From positions 1 to 64,000 of the forward strand of contig NZ_KB890628.1 of NCBI RefSeq assembly GCF_000373185.1: DNA of 64,000 nucleotides, written 5' to 3'. This DNA comes from Segatella paludivivens DSM 17968 = JCM 13650. Lineage in GTDB: Bacteria > Bacteroidota > Bacteroidia > Bacteroidales > Bacteroidaceae. The notes below the pieces were generated by a model that saw nothing but the letters and a program-made list of their open reading frames with translations, did not search any database and had not been told where the DNA came from. Of the stretch, positions 25,901 through 34,676 are shown piece after piece. Positions within the stretch are counted from its first letter, which is position 1, and the number at the start of each line of letters is the position of its first letter. The position numbers were made by a program, and so were the translations under genes.

Positions 25901-26982
25901 TTAATTGAGAATTTATAGCTTTTGGTATCAATGTTCCATATATGAAACAGACTAGGATTGGTATTTACCTCTATAATTCCATAATTCAGAGTTGAAATCC
26001 ATATATTACCATTATTATTGGTAGCCATGTCATTACTGAAGTTCAGATTGTTTGTCCCTGCGTATGTATAGTTTGTCCAAACTCCATTCACATCTTTTGA
26101 GTTAAGGATACTTACTCCCTCTCTGGAGCAAGCCCACATTGTATTTGTCACAGGATCTTCTATAATCTTATAGAAAGTATCAAAGTTATTTGTCGTGAAA
26201 GGATATTGATGTTTTTGAGGATTTTTTATGTTATACGGCTTATCAAGTCTGACAATACCATATCCCCATGTTCCAATCCAAAGTCTTCCAATATTGTCAA
26301 AATGCAATGAATAAGCAGAGTTGCGTTTGTTGAATTTTGGATATTGATAAAATTCATGGCTACCCTTATGAAATCTAATTAGACCGGCAGCCCATGTTCC
26401 GAATAAGATGTTTCCCTTGTTGTCCTCAATAATGTTTTTTACACTGTATGCCCCAATCTTTACTCTTTTCCCGTTAGATTGGGTTAAGTGAGTGTTTGTA
26501 TTGTCAAAAGTGTAGAATGAGTCTTTTTTGCGGTCATAATATGACAAACCTTCATCAGTTCCTATCCATATCGTTCCGTCCTTTGATGTATAAAGGCAGT
26601 AAATTATTCTCTGGTCTTCCTTTGGTAGAAAGTAAGTATGAAACTCACCTGTCCTTTTGTCCATCCTTACCAATCCGTTGCGAGTTCCTATCCACAGTCT
26701 GTTGTCGTTGTCTTCTGTTATACACAATACGGTGTTATTTGGAAGAATGCCAGGAGAAAAGGCATCCGATTTGTATGTTGTTATATTATAACCGTCATAC
26801 GATTTCAGACCAGAGCTTGTTCCAATCCACATCATTCCCTGATGGTCGAAGTATATACATCTCAATTCGTCAGAGGGGGAAATTCCTATTGGTGAGAACA
26901 TTCTATAATTAAAGTTCTGTCCATAGGTAATAGTGAAAAATAATAAGTTTAATGTTAATAGCAAATATTTAACAGCTTTCAT
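22903..26982 (-). CDS. Hybrid two-component system regulator (HTCS)
   Basis: A single 1359-residue protein from the ATG at 26982; a TTG seven codons earlier overlaps the promoter. Order: signal peptide (KYLLLTLNLLFFTITYG), periplasmic two-propeller sensor made of many NLWIGT-type repeats, a Y_Y_Y domain, one membrane segment (WAYIIYIFIIGLCVIFGI), histidine kinase with H849 (ITHELLTPLTVI) and ATPase boxes, receiver with D1153 (VVTDVMMPVMDG), and an AraC-type DNA-binding end. HTCS proteins bind oligosaccharides from a glycan and switch on the adjacent SusC/D locus. It diverges from that locus across a 1-kb gap, so it should control it. Confidence 0.97.
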   Translation of the reverse strand: MKAVKYLLLTLNLLFFTITYGQNFNYRMFSPIGISPSDELRCIYFDHQGMMWIGTSSGLKSYDGYNITTYKSDAFSPGILPNNTVLCITEDNDNRLWIGTRNGLVRMDKRTGEFHTYFLPKEDQRIIYCLYTSKDGTIWIGTDEGLSYYDRKKDSFYTFDNTNTHLTQSNGKRVKIGAYSVKNIIEDNKGNILFGTWAAGLIRFHKGSHEFYQYPKFNKRNSAYSLHFDNIGRLWIGTWGYGIVRLDKPYNIKNPQKHQYPFTTNNFDTFYKIIEDPVTNTMWACSREGVSILNSKDVNGVWTNYTYAGTNNLNFSNDMATNNNGNIWISTLNYGIIEVNTNPSLFHIWNIDTKSYKFSINAICSIYTQNGNDFWLGLNPYGLALYNRTTGKTIYSNNIPGLGDIPTEVMGTKIPSIVKRSNGEMWFASSSYGIVVKKPNGKAYIINSQKHKYIADNYVCTLFESSDKIMWVGQRSGISMIYPNDKGILLKPHDEKRDFSQCDVRNIIQTHNGDVWLSTENEGIIRIRRNRNNTKSIVFKQYNPLNRNYAVDDATACYEDSRGILWAISNSGGLFRYYNAKDCFIPVNREYHIDGDRVFSINEDENHNLWLTTDNALVKLSIRRNTYPEVTSFASEDGIGEMMFSPNSSYKYNGELFFGGRTGFFSFSPSKWNREKQKNIKKNIIITDILINDIPYMQLDSAKRRTISNENPAYTRCITISSDIKKFGIEFALLTYSNARQNKYAYKLEGYDKEWTYTNFKGRRATYQNLPSGNYDLHIKAADSFGKWQEMDYAIKIMVLPPWWATWWAYIIYIFIIGLCVIFGIRWYKNYLKTKNRLQMTVVFTNITHELLTPLTVITAAVDELRNKAPQFDDSYTLMQNNVSRLTRLLRQILEIRKSQAGQLKLLVSKNDIAAFIRDICESIRPMSSIHHNNMIVDIPQNEIFAWFDTDKIDKILFNLLSNAFKYNREGGSVTVALEVKDGKAILRVTDEGIGISPDKLKHLYTRFLDGDYRKMKTLGTGIGLSLTHDLVTLHHGNINCQSKSGIGTTFTINIPIRKEDYSENEICIEKENIQKAQTKYNHESEVKLLETQHTRELQPGDGYKILLVEDNEQLLNIMKRLLGRKYHVATAKNGVQALNIINKEELDVVVTDVMMPVMDGMELTKKIKGSKDFAQLPVIMLTAKTSDTDENKGYETGADDYITKPFKLENLQLRIDSIIANRMRIRERFRQQTEIDKIDEMHYSNPDKTFVEKAMQCVRQNITDTEYNRETFASDMMMSSSTLYNKLRALTGQGIIEFINSIRLKEACNIIKRQPDIQINDIAMKVGFNTPKYFSKCFKKEFGMSPKEYAQKKINTSL

Positions 26983-27000
26983 AATGCATAGGTTATTTTG

Positions 27001-27031
27001 CAAATTTACATTATTTCTTTAACACATACAA
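27001..27031 (-). promoter_or_regulatory. Promoter of the HTCS gene
   Basis: TTG (27031-27029), a 20-bp spacer and TAAATTTG (27008-27001) on the minus strand, about 19 bases before the ATG. Confidence 0.65.
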
Positions 27032-27129
27032 GATAAATCCCATTTTGTTTTATACTTTTTTTACATAAATGCTGTCTTTTGTATAATTCTTGTAATATAA
27101 TGTTTATAGCAGTAATTTGGATATGCTTT

Positions 27130-27652
27130 ACCTTTAAAGCAAGTTTCGTGTTAAATGCCATCAATTTTTGAACAACAAAATCAGCATTTCTTTCATATTC
27201 ATCAATTTACTATGAAAAACGCATGTTTTTGCACAGTAAAAATCGCCTCTGAATCATATCCTATTTTGCATTTCATCGATAAAACGCCCAAAATACCGTC
27301 TTTTGGCTGACACCTTTTTAATAATAAAAGACTTTCTAATAGTCTGATAATCAATGATTAGACACATTGACGCTATGTTTTTTAAAAAACTACATGTAGG
27401 AAAGTACTTTAACAATCAATAAATGAAAACGGGTTAAGCATTATAGATAGTAGCTTAATTTTAAACGTTTGAAAGATTTTAATTTTCATTTCTACGATCA
27501 AACATTTTCATTTCTACGACATAAAGTTTCCATTCCTACGATCAAACGTTTGCGTTTCTACGACATAAAGTTTTCATTTCAACGATGTAAAGTTTCTATT
27601 TTAAGAATCATCAATTTCCCGTTATTCTATTTCCGCCAACACTTAATAATAA
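27130..27652 (-). repeat. Noncoding repeat element, copy B (inverted relative to copy A)
   Basis: Read on the minus strand it follows copy A from end to end: GTTGGC and ACGG blocks, AAATTGATGATTCTTAAAATA, a 22-bp array, then the conserved tail with 25 identical bases at 27263-27287 and 17 at 27222-27238, ending in TTAACACGAAAC. The stretch between the array and the tail is diverged or shorter than in copy A. It fills most of the gap between the HTCS gene and susC. Confidence 0.8.
27487..27596 (-). repeat. Array of five 22-bp units (copy B)
   Basis: Units start at 27487, 27509, 27531, 27553 and 27575, each exactly 22 bp. TCAAACRTTT and ATAAAGTTT versions alternate after a shared TCTACGA block. 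No spacers are present. Confidence 0.85.
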
Positions 27653-27826
27653 TATTTGACTAAGTATTCAATTAGAAATAAATGATAAATAAGTAGAATG
27701 TATGCAAGTGCCAAATTTAGGCTTATTAATTATGAATACAATATACCGTTTTATAGATACCATAGTAATTAGATACAATTTAATAGAAATCTTATTAATT
27801 CATGCAAACCCTTTAAAAATGAGCAT

Positions 27827-27868
27827 AAATCACATTCTGTTCCCTTAAAATCACATTTTGTATCCCTT
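27827..27868 (+). promoter_or_regulatory. Direct repeat upstream of susC, possible HTCS operator
   Basis: AAATCACATTCTGTTCCCTT (27827-27846) is followed at a 21-bp period by AAATCACATTTTGTATCCCT (27848-27867). Direct repeats two helical turns apart are typical of AraC-type half-sites, and the HTCS ends in such a domain. Confidence 0.5.
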
Positions 27869-27974
27869 GTTTTAACGAATATAAACGATATTTGCAGCCG
27901 GATATATGGTGTCGTTGATTGACTACTATGTAAGCCGAGTATTTAAACAATAACCTAACTTAATAACTTGAATA

Positions 27975-30900
27975 ATGGAATATGTTAATCTTTCAATCAT
28001 GCCTAGAAAATTGTTTGTTTTGATGGCTATGGCTGCAGGGTGCTCGCTGACTCCTATTGATGCAATGGCAGTTAATGCCGTTCAGATTACTCAGCAAGCT
28101 AACTCTATTAAAGGTAGGATCCTTGATTCTGCGGGCGAACCTATTATAGGTGCTACTGTTAAAGTGAAAGGATCTAAAACCGGAACTGTTACCGACCTTG
28201 ACGGTAATTTTAATATTAATGCCGCTCCAGGAGCAATGCTTGAAGTTACTTATGTCGGATATAAACCGCAAATGGTTAAAGCCGGTAGAGAATTTTTGAA
28301 TGTCAAGCTGGCAGAAAACTCTGAAACTCTTAATGAAGTCGTTGTTGTAGGATATGGTACAATGCGCAAAAAGGATCTTACTGGTTCTGTGGTTCAGATA
28401 AATCCTAGTAAGATTGCTGACCAGAATCCCGGTACTGTACAGGACTTACTCCGTGGAACTCCAGGTTTGCAAATTGGATATGATCCTTCTGCAAAGAGCA
28501 GTGCCTCTATTCAGCTTCGTGGACAAAACTCACTTTATACTGACGGCGGACACAATTCTCCATTGCTGATTCTTGATGGTATGGCTTTCTATGGTGAACT
28601 TTCAGAACTTAATCCTGACGATATCGCACAGATTGACGTTCTAAAAGACGCTTCTTCTGCAGCCATATATGGTGCAAAGGCCGCTAGTGGTGTAATCATC
28701 ATTACTACAAAGAAAGGTAAGAGTGGTAAACCTACTATTAATGTAAGTGCCAACTGGGCTGCAAATACGAAGTCAGCTTATCGCGAAGTTTTCAATGCTT
28801 CTGAATACATGAAGTATCGTGAAGATTGGTACAAAGCTACCACATACGGATATGATGCTGCAGGAAATTGGGGCTATTATGGCGCGAAGAGTGGTACGCC
28901 TGCTGGATATTATGACAACGTAGATAATCTGTCACAATATGGACTTACTGCCGACCAATGGTCAAAGATGGGATCGGTACAGCTACAGTCTGGTGAAACA
29001 TACCAGTCTTTGTATGCAAGACGACTCAGACTTAACGAAGCCATGAACGTATATAACAATTATTTGGCAGGAAAGACTTATAACTGGTATGACAGTACTT
29101 TCAGAACAGGTGTTAATCAAGACTATAATGCTAGTATATCTGGAGCTTCAGACCGTGTGAACTATTATGCTTCATTCGGATATATGAAGAACCAAGGTGT
29201 AGTAGAAGGAAATGATTATCATGCTTTCCGTTCAAATATGAAGTTGAATGCTAAGATTACAGATTGGTTGGAAATGGGCGTAAACGTGAATTTCCAGGAC
29301 CGCTCAGACGGTGATGTATCTGTATCTCTTGGAACTAACTATTGGGATAATAACCAAACTCGCAATTCTCCTTTTGCTCCTATAACAGATGATAATGGCA
29401 AATATGTGCAGTATCCTATGAACGGAACTCCAACAAACGGAGGATACAACTATTGGTTTGATCGCCAGTATCTTAATCTAGATAAGGGATATACCGTGTT
29501 GAATACTATTTTCAACGCTAAAGTAACACTGCCTTTCGGTATTACATACCAGTTTAATATCTCTCCACGTTATCAGTGGTTCTACAATAGATATTTTATG
29601 TCAGCAGAACTTCCAAACAGTTCTCCTGCATCACGTGGTGCTGATCGTGAAACATCAAAGGATTTTGACTATTCTCTGAATAACACAATTACATGGGATA
29701 AAGTGTTTAATAAGGATCATCACTTCACACTCACCCTTGTGCAGGAAGCAGAAGAGATGCGCTATTGGGATGACAGAATAGAGGCACGCAATATTACTCC
29801 TTCTGATGCTCTTGGATTCCATTATATATCAGGTGCTAATATGGACCAGAGTAATTTCAGTGTAAATGATACTCATTCTACTGCAGCTGCATATCTTGGT
29901 CGTTTGTTCTATGGATATAAAGATCGCTATATGGTAACAGCTTCTGTTAGACGTGATGGCTATTCTGCATTCGGTTCAAACAATCCTTGGGCAACATTCT
30001 GGTCATTGGGTGGTAGCTGGATATTCTCAGAGGAACCGATGGTAAAGAAGGCTCTGCCTTGGCTTGATATGGGTAAGTTGCGTGTATCATACGGAACCAA
30101 CGGTAACCGCTCGCTGAAAGATACATACCTATCTCTTTCAAACCTTACAAATCAAGGTTCTATGGTATATTATAATAACGGAAATGCCGACATCGTGAAG
30201 ACTCTCGCTATGTCACGCCTAGGTAATCCTAATCTCGAGTGGGAAAAGACTTCTGCTTGGAACTTGGGACTTGATTTCGCTGTTCTTAATCAGAGACTGA
30301 GCGGTAGCATTGATTGCTATTTCAAGAAGACCAATAATATGATTATGGCACAGCGCCTTCCTAACTATACGGGTTTTAGCAGTATCACAACAAACCTTGG
30401 TGAAGTTCATAACTCTGGTGTTGAGTTGACATTAAACTCAGTCAATATCAAAAACAAAGACTTTGAATGGACTACCTCTGCTGGTTTCTCATATAACAAG
30501 AATACAATCAAACACTTGTATTATGACTATGACGCGAATGGAGTAGAACGCGATGATACTTCAAATGGTTGGTTTATTGGTCATCCAGTAGGTGAGATAT
30601 GGTATTGGGAAACAAATGGTATCTGGCAGAAGAACGAGGCTGCACAGGCTGCTTTGGTAAACCAGAAACCAGGTGATCCAAAAGTTGTAAATCACTGTAC
30701 AGATGATGATAAGATTCTTGCTGATGGAACACGTGTTCCTGTTTACAATGATAAGGATAAAGTTTTTCTTGGAACTACAAATCCCCCTATCTATTGGAAC
30801 TTGCGCAATGAGTTCACTCTTTGGAAAGACTTCACATTCTCTTTCTCTTTTTATTCATACATGGGACATAAGAGTCTTGAGGGATATTATTTGAATCAGG

Positions 30901-31241
30901 ATAACGGAGGTTCAATGGTTACAAATGCATTTAATGTATTTAAAAAAGAATATTGGACTCCAGAGAATCCTTCTAACACTTATGCACGTCTTGACGCAGT
31001 AGGTCCTACAGGATGTACTAGTGTGCAGAAGCTACATAATCGCAGTTTCGTACGTCTTGACAATATAAGTATAGGTTATACACTTCCACGCGAATGGACA
31101 CGTAAGGCTATGGTTGAAAGAGTTCGTATAAACGCAAGTGTGAACAATGTATTCACAATAGACAGTTGGGAATATGGTGATCCTGAAACGAGCGGCTTGG
31201 CTACACGTGCATTCAATATTGGAATAAATGTTACACTTTAA
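27975..31241 (+). CDS. SusC-like TonB-dependent outer-membrane transporter
   Basis: A 1088-residue protein. After a signal sequence comes a carboxypeptidase-D-like domain (IKGRILDSAGEPIIGATVKV, then GTVTDLDGNFNI), the TonB-box region (LNEVVVVGYGTMRKKDLTGSV), a plug (IRGTPG-type LLRGTPGLQI, ILKDASSAAIYGAKAASGVI) and a large barrel. It imports oligosaccharides across the outer membrane with the SusD protein encoded 13 bases downstream. Its locus contains DUF2264 and GH105 proteins, which points to an acidic glycan such as pectin, but the substrate is inferred. Confidence 0.96.
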   Translation: MEYVNLSIMPRKLFVLMAMAAGCSLTPIDAMAVNAVQITQQANSIKGRILDSAGEPIIGATVKVKGSKTGTVTDLDGNFNINAAPGAMLEVTYVGYKPQMVKAGREFLNVKLAENSETLNEVVVVGYGTMRKKDLTGSVVQINPSKIADQNPGTVQDLLRGTPGLQIGYDPSAKSSASIQLRGQNSLYTDGGHNSPLLILDGMAFYGELSELNPDDIAQIDVLKDASSAAIYGAKAASGVIIITTKKGKSGKPTINVSANWAANTKSAYREVFNASEYMKYREDWYKATTYGYDAAGNWGYYGAKSGTPAGYYDNVDNLSQYGLTADQWSKMGSVQLQSGETYQSLYARRLRLNEAMNVYNNYLAGKTYNWYDSTFRTGVNQDYNASISGASDRVNYYASFGYMKNQGVVEGNDYHAFRSNMKLNAKITDWLEMGVNVNFQDRSDGDVSVSLGTNYWDNNQTRNSPFAPITDDNGKYVQYPMNGTPTNGGYNYWFDRQYLNLDKGYTVLNTIFNAKVTLPFGITYQFNISPRYQWFYNRYFMSAELPNSSPASRGADRETSKDFDYSLNNTITWDKVFNKDHHFTLTLVQEAEEMRYWDDRIEARNITPSDALGFHYISGANMDQSNFSVNDTHSTAAAYLGRLFYGYKDRYMVTASVRRDGYSAFGSNNPWATFWSLGGSWIFSEEPMVKKALPWLDMGKLRVSYGTNGNRSLKDTYLSLSNLTNQGSMVYYNNGNADIVKTLAMSRLGNPNLEWEKTSAWNLGLDFAVLNQRLSGSIDCYFKKTNNMIMAQRLPNYTGFSSITTNLGEVHNSGVELTLNSVNIKNKDFEWTTSAGFSYNKNTIKHLYYDYDANGVERDDTSNGWFIGHPVGEIWYWETNGIWQKNEAAQAALVNQKPGDPKVVNHCTDDDKILADGTRVPVYNDKDKVFLGTTNPPIYWNLRNEFTLWKDFTFSFSFYSYMGHKSLEGYYLNQDNGGSMVTNAFNVFKKEYWTPENPSNTYARLDAVGPTGCTSVQKLHNRSFVRLDNISIGYTLPREWTRKAMVERVRINASVNNVFTIDSWEYGDPETSGLATRAFNIGINVTL

Positions 31242-31254
31242 TTTGAAATACATC

Positions 31255-33255
31255 ATGAAATATATAAGTAATATATTTAAAGGCAGTGCGGCATTTGTCA
31301 TGGCGACAATGCTCGTTAGTTGTGGTGACTCATTTTTGGATCAAGATCCACTGTCATTCTATGAGCCATCTACAACATATAGCAATGAGGCGGGATTGAA
31401 GTCAGCTCTTGCTATGTGTGACCAAGAACTGAAGACGATAATCATGGATGGAAACGGAAACGTTATACCAATGGCTTCCAACTATATTATGTCTGATATA
31501 GGCTTGTATGCCAAGACTGATATGGGTGGTGGTTTCGAAGATAACTTTGATGCAAAACTAACTCCTACATCAGGTATGAACGGTGGTGGTGATGCAAATG
31601 CCATGCAACGTTTTTGGGATGAAGGTTATACTGGTGTGAAATACGCTAATACAGTGCTTTCATACGTAGATAAGGCACAGGGACTTGATGATAATACAAG
31701 AAACATTTATAAGGGACGTGCTTATTTCCACCGTGCATTGAGATACTACTATCTGACATTGCAGTTTGGTGATATTCCTTTGGTAACAAATATTATCACT
31801 AAACCAAAGCAGGACTATAAGAGTACATCAAAGGAAGCTATCTTCAAGATGCTTGTAAACGACTTGGAATTTGCAGTGAAATACGTGCCTTCACAGTCAG
31901 CAATGACAGATATTGGTATGGTGAACAAGGAGGCTTGTCTGCATCTTTTGGCAAAATGCTATCTTGTTACAGGTCAATATGATAAGGCAGAACAGACTGC
32001 TACAGATCTTATAAGTAACTATGGTCTGCACCTTATGCAGAATACATTCGGAACATTTGTTGCCGGAAACCAAAAGACATGGCCTATTACACGTAATGTA
32101 CTTTGGGATCTTCATCGTGGTGAAAATGTATGTGATCCTGCTAACAAGGAACTCATTATGCCTATATTAAACTTCAATGATCAGAATTTCACTGGATATA
32201 GTATTATGCGTGCATGTTTCGCTCACTGGAGCAACGGTGTGATTAAAGATCCTTCAGGAATTTCTCCTGCTGGAAAAAATATCGCACGTAACAATGCTGA
32301 TTATGATGAAAACAACGACTGGGTAAGATCTATCGGACGTGGTATAGGATGTTTCAGAACTTCAAAGCATTACAATCAGGCAATTTGGAACGTTGACGGA
32401 ACTCCTGACTATCAAGACTTGCGTCACAACCGTAGTGTTGGAAACTGGGTAGAAATGGAAGACATAAAATATAGTAATAAAAAGTCTCCTTACTATGGAA
32501 AGAACTATCAGCTATATGCTACTCAAGACTATGTTGACGGCACTGGCAAGACTATCGTTCACAAGGGAGATTTGCTTTGTGGAGATACAATCAGAAGTTG
32601 GTATCCTACACCGCTATACCAATGCTATATATTGGATAAAACAGCAGAAGGTAACTTAGGTGCAAATCAGTTTAATGGTGCGTCTACGGGTTCTAACGGA
32701 AACCTTTATCTCTTCCGTCTAGCTGAAACTTATTTGATTCGTGCTGAGGCACGTTTCTATCAAGGAAATACAACAGGTGCAGCCGATGACGTAAACGTAG
32801 TGCGCAAGCGTGCAAATGCCAAGCACATGTTTACAACTGTCACTATAGGCGATATTCTTGACGAACGAGCTCGTGAACTTTATATGGAAGAGTGGAGACA
32901 GCCTGAAATGACACGTGTAGCTTGGTGTCTTGCAAAGAGTGGACAGCCAGATGAATGGGGACACACTTACGACATAAAGACATGGGACAAGCAAGAGGGT
33001 ACCGACCGCACTGGCGGAAGCTATTGGTATCAGCGTCTTATTAACTACAGTCTATTTAATAATGGTGCTATACAGTCAAACGGTGTAAGTTTGGAATATA
33101 AGGTTAATAAACACAATCTATTCTGGCCTATTCCGAATTCAGCAATAACAGCCAATACAGGTGCTGCATTGAGACAGAACTATGGATATGACGGATATAG
33201 CGAATCTACACAAATGTGGACTAATTGGGAAGATGCCGTCGCTGATCAAAAATAG
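31255..33255 (+). CDS. SusD-like surface glycan-binding lipoprotein
   Basis: A 666-residue protein started at the ATG at 31255 (MKYISNIFKGS); the frame reaches 31228 but would overlap susC. A lipobox (MLVSC, C23) directs it to the outer membrane. The helical TPR-like SusD core shows in GRAYFHRALRYYYLTLQFGDIPLV and the RagB/SusD end in FWPIPNSAITANTG. It forms the lid of the SusC transporter and binds glycan at the cell surface. A hairpin follows. Confidence 0.96.
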   Translation: MKYISNIFKGSAAFVMATMLVSCGDSFLDQDPLSFYEPSTTYSNEAGLKSALAMCDQELKTIIMDGNGNVIPMASNYIMSDIGLYAKTDMGGGFEDNFDAKLTPTSGMNGGGDANAMQRFWDEGYTGVKYANTVLSYVDKAQGLDDNTRNIYKGRAYFHRALRYYYLTLQFGDIPLVTNIITKPKQDYKSTSKEAIFKMLVNDLEFAVKYVPSQSAMTDIGMVNKEACLHLLAKCYLVTGQYDKAEQTATDLISNYGLHLMQNTFGTFVAGNQKTWPITRNVLWDLHRGENVCDPANKELIMPILNFNDQNFTGYSIMRACFAHWSNGVIKDPSGISPAGKNIARNNADYDENNDWVRSIGRGIGCFRTSKHYNQAIWNVDGTPDYQDLRHNRSVGNWVEMEDIKYSNKKSPYYGKNYQLYATQDYVDGTGKTIVHKGDLLCGDTIRSWYPTPLYQCYILDKTAEGNLGANQFNGASTGSNGNLYLFRLAETYLIRAEARFYQGNTTGAADDVNVVRKRANAKHMFTTVTIGDILDERARELYMEEWRQPEMTRVAWCLAKSGQPDEWGHTYDIKTWDKQEGTDRTGGSYWYQRLINYSLFNNGAIQSNGVSLEYKVNKHNLFWPIPNSAITANTGAALRQNYGYDGYSESTQMWTNWEDAVADQK

Positions 33256-33304
33256 GTAATTAAGAAGTTTTTGGATAACGTTAATTATTAATAGGTTATA
33301 ATTT

Positions 33305-33345
33305 ACGGCGGAGTAATCAAATATAATGGTTATTCCGTCGTTTTA
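33305..33345 (+). terminator. Hairpin after susD (terminator or attenuator)
   Basis: ACGGCGGAGTAA (33305-33316) pairs with TTATTCCGTCGT (33330-33341) with two wobbles; TTTTATATT follows. Such hairpins often lower expression of enzyme genes behind a SusC/D pair. Confidence 0.6.
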
Positions 33346-33375
33346 TATTAAAAGGATAATTATAAATAGTTTGTT

Positions 33376-34638
33376 ATGATTAGATATATAAAGTTATTTG
33401 TCGTAGCACTTGCTTTGCTTATGCCTCTTGGTGTTTCGGCAAAGAAGAAAGTGCAGATGAACGATCGTGAGTATTGGAGTTCACAAGCTTGGAAAATGTC
33501 ACGTCCTGTATTGGAGAACATGGCGAAGGGTGAACTGGTAAAAAACATGAAGATGGAATTCAGCCCTAGTTTCGACAACCGAAACAAAAAGGTTGCATAT
33601 ATGGAATGTTTCGGTAGACTTATGGCAGGTATTGCACCTTGGCTTTCGTTGCCAGATGATAATACTGCTGAAGGTGCTAAACGCAAGCAACTTAGAGAGT
33701 GGGCACTTAAAAGCTATGCTAACGCAGTAGATCCTACATCTCCGGATTATTTGTGTTGGGGTAGCGGTGGTCAAAATCTTGTAGATGCAGCATATATAGC
33801 AGAGAGTTTTCTTCGTGGATATGATTCATTATGGAAACCACTGGATGATACTACCAAACAGAGATATCTTGCTGAATTCAAGAAATTGAGAAAGATTGAT
33901 CCTCCTTATACCAACTGGTTGTTGTTCTCGTCGACGATAGAGAGCTTCATGGCAAAGGCAGGTGGTGATTATGACGAATATCGTGTGAACTCAGCATGTC
34001 GTAAAGTTGAAGAATGGTATGTGGGTGATGGATGGTTTTCTGATGGTCCAGAGTTTGCTTTTAATTATTATGGTAGCTATGTATTTCATGCCATGTATCT
34101 GGAAACATTACAGGCTATGATTGATGCTAAGGCAAGTACTCGTCTTGACTATAAGAAGTATTACGACAGACAGTTGAAGCGTACACAGAAATATTCAATC
34201 ATATTAGAACGTTTTATATCTCCTGAAGGAACATTCCCTGTATTCGGCCGTAGTATTCCTTATCGAAATGCAGCAATGCAGCCGTTGGCTCTTTTAGCAT
34301 GGATGAAGACTCTGCCGGAAGAACTTACAAATGGACAGGTGAGGGCGGCACTAACAAAGGTGATGCATCGCATGTGGGATGAACACAATAACTATAATGA
34401 TGCAGGTTTTCTCACAATAGGATTTTGTGGAAGCCAGCCAGATGCAGCCGATTGGTACACCAATAATGGAAGTGAATATATGGCTTCGCTAACCTTTATG
34501 CCATTGGGACTGCCTGCTGATGATCCTTTCTGGACTGCGAAAGCTGAACCTTGGACACAGGTTAAGGCATGGGGTGGAGATAAATTCCCGAAAGACCACA
34601 TGTGGACTGAAACCCCACAACCAAAAGATAAATGGTAG
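33376..34638 (+). CDS. DUF2264 domain protein, probable glycan-active enzyme
   Basis: A 420-residue secreted protein with a signal peptide (KLFVVALALLMPLGVSAKKK). The whole mature part fits the DUF2264 family: YWSSQAWKMSRPVLENMAKG, then ECFGRLMAGIAPWLSL, NWLLFSSTIESFM, WYVGDGWFSDGPEFAFNYYGSYVFHAMYL and the histidine-containing end. The repeated helix pattern suits an (alpha/alpha) barrel. I recall that related proteins have been placed among glucuronidases (CAZy GH154), but I am not certain of that link. Its position between SusD and a GH105 protein supports removal of a sugar, perhaps glucuronate, from an acidic glycan. Confidence 0.85.
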   Translation: MIRYIKLFVVALALLMPLGVSAKKKVQMNDREYWSSQAWKMSRPVLENMAKGELVKNMKMEFSPSFDNRNKKVAYMECFGRLMAGIAPWLSLPDDNTAEGAKRKQLREWALKSYANAVDPTSPDYLCWGSGGQNLVDAAYIAESFLRGYDSLWKPLDDTTKQRYLAEFKKLRKIDPPYTNWLLFSSTIESFMAKAGGDYDEYRVNSACRKVEEWYVGDGWFSDGPEFAFNYYGSYVFHAMYLETLQAMIDAKASTRLDYKKYYDRQLKRTQKYSIILERFISPEGTFPVFGRSIPYRNAAMQPLALLAWMKTLPEELTNGQVRAALTKVMHRMWDEHNNYNDAGFLTIGFCGSQPDAADWYTNNGSEYMASLTFMPLGLPADDPFWTAKAEPWTQVKAWGGDKFPKDHMWTETPQPKDKW

Positions 34639-34676
34639 AGATTATACATAATAACGAATAATATATATTATATATA

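Noticed and set aside
27469-27663. 64-codon frame across the 22-bp array of copy B
   Set aside because: A 22-bp period cannot keep one reading frame, and no similar frame exists in the other arrays.
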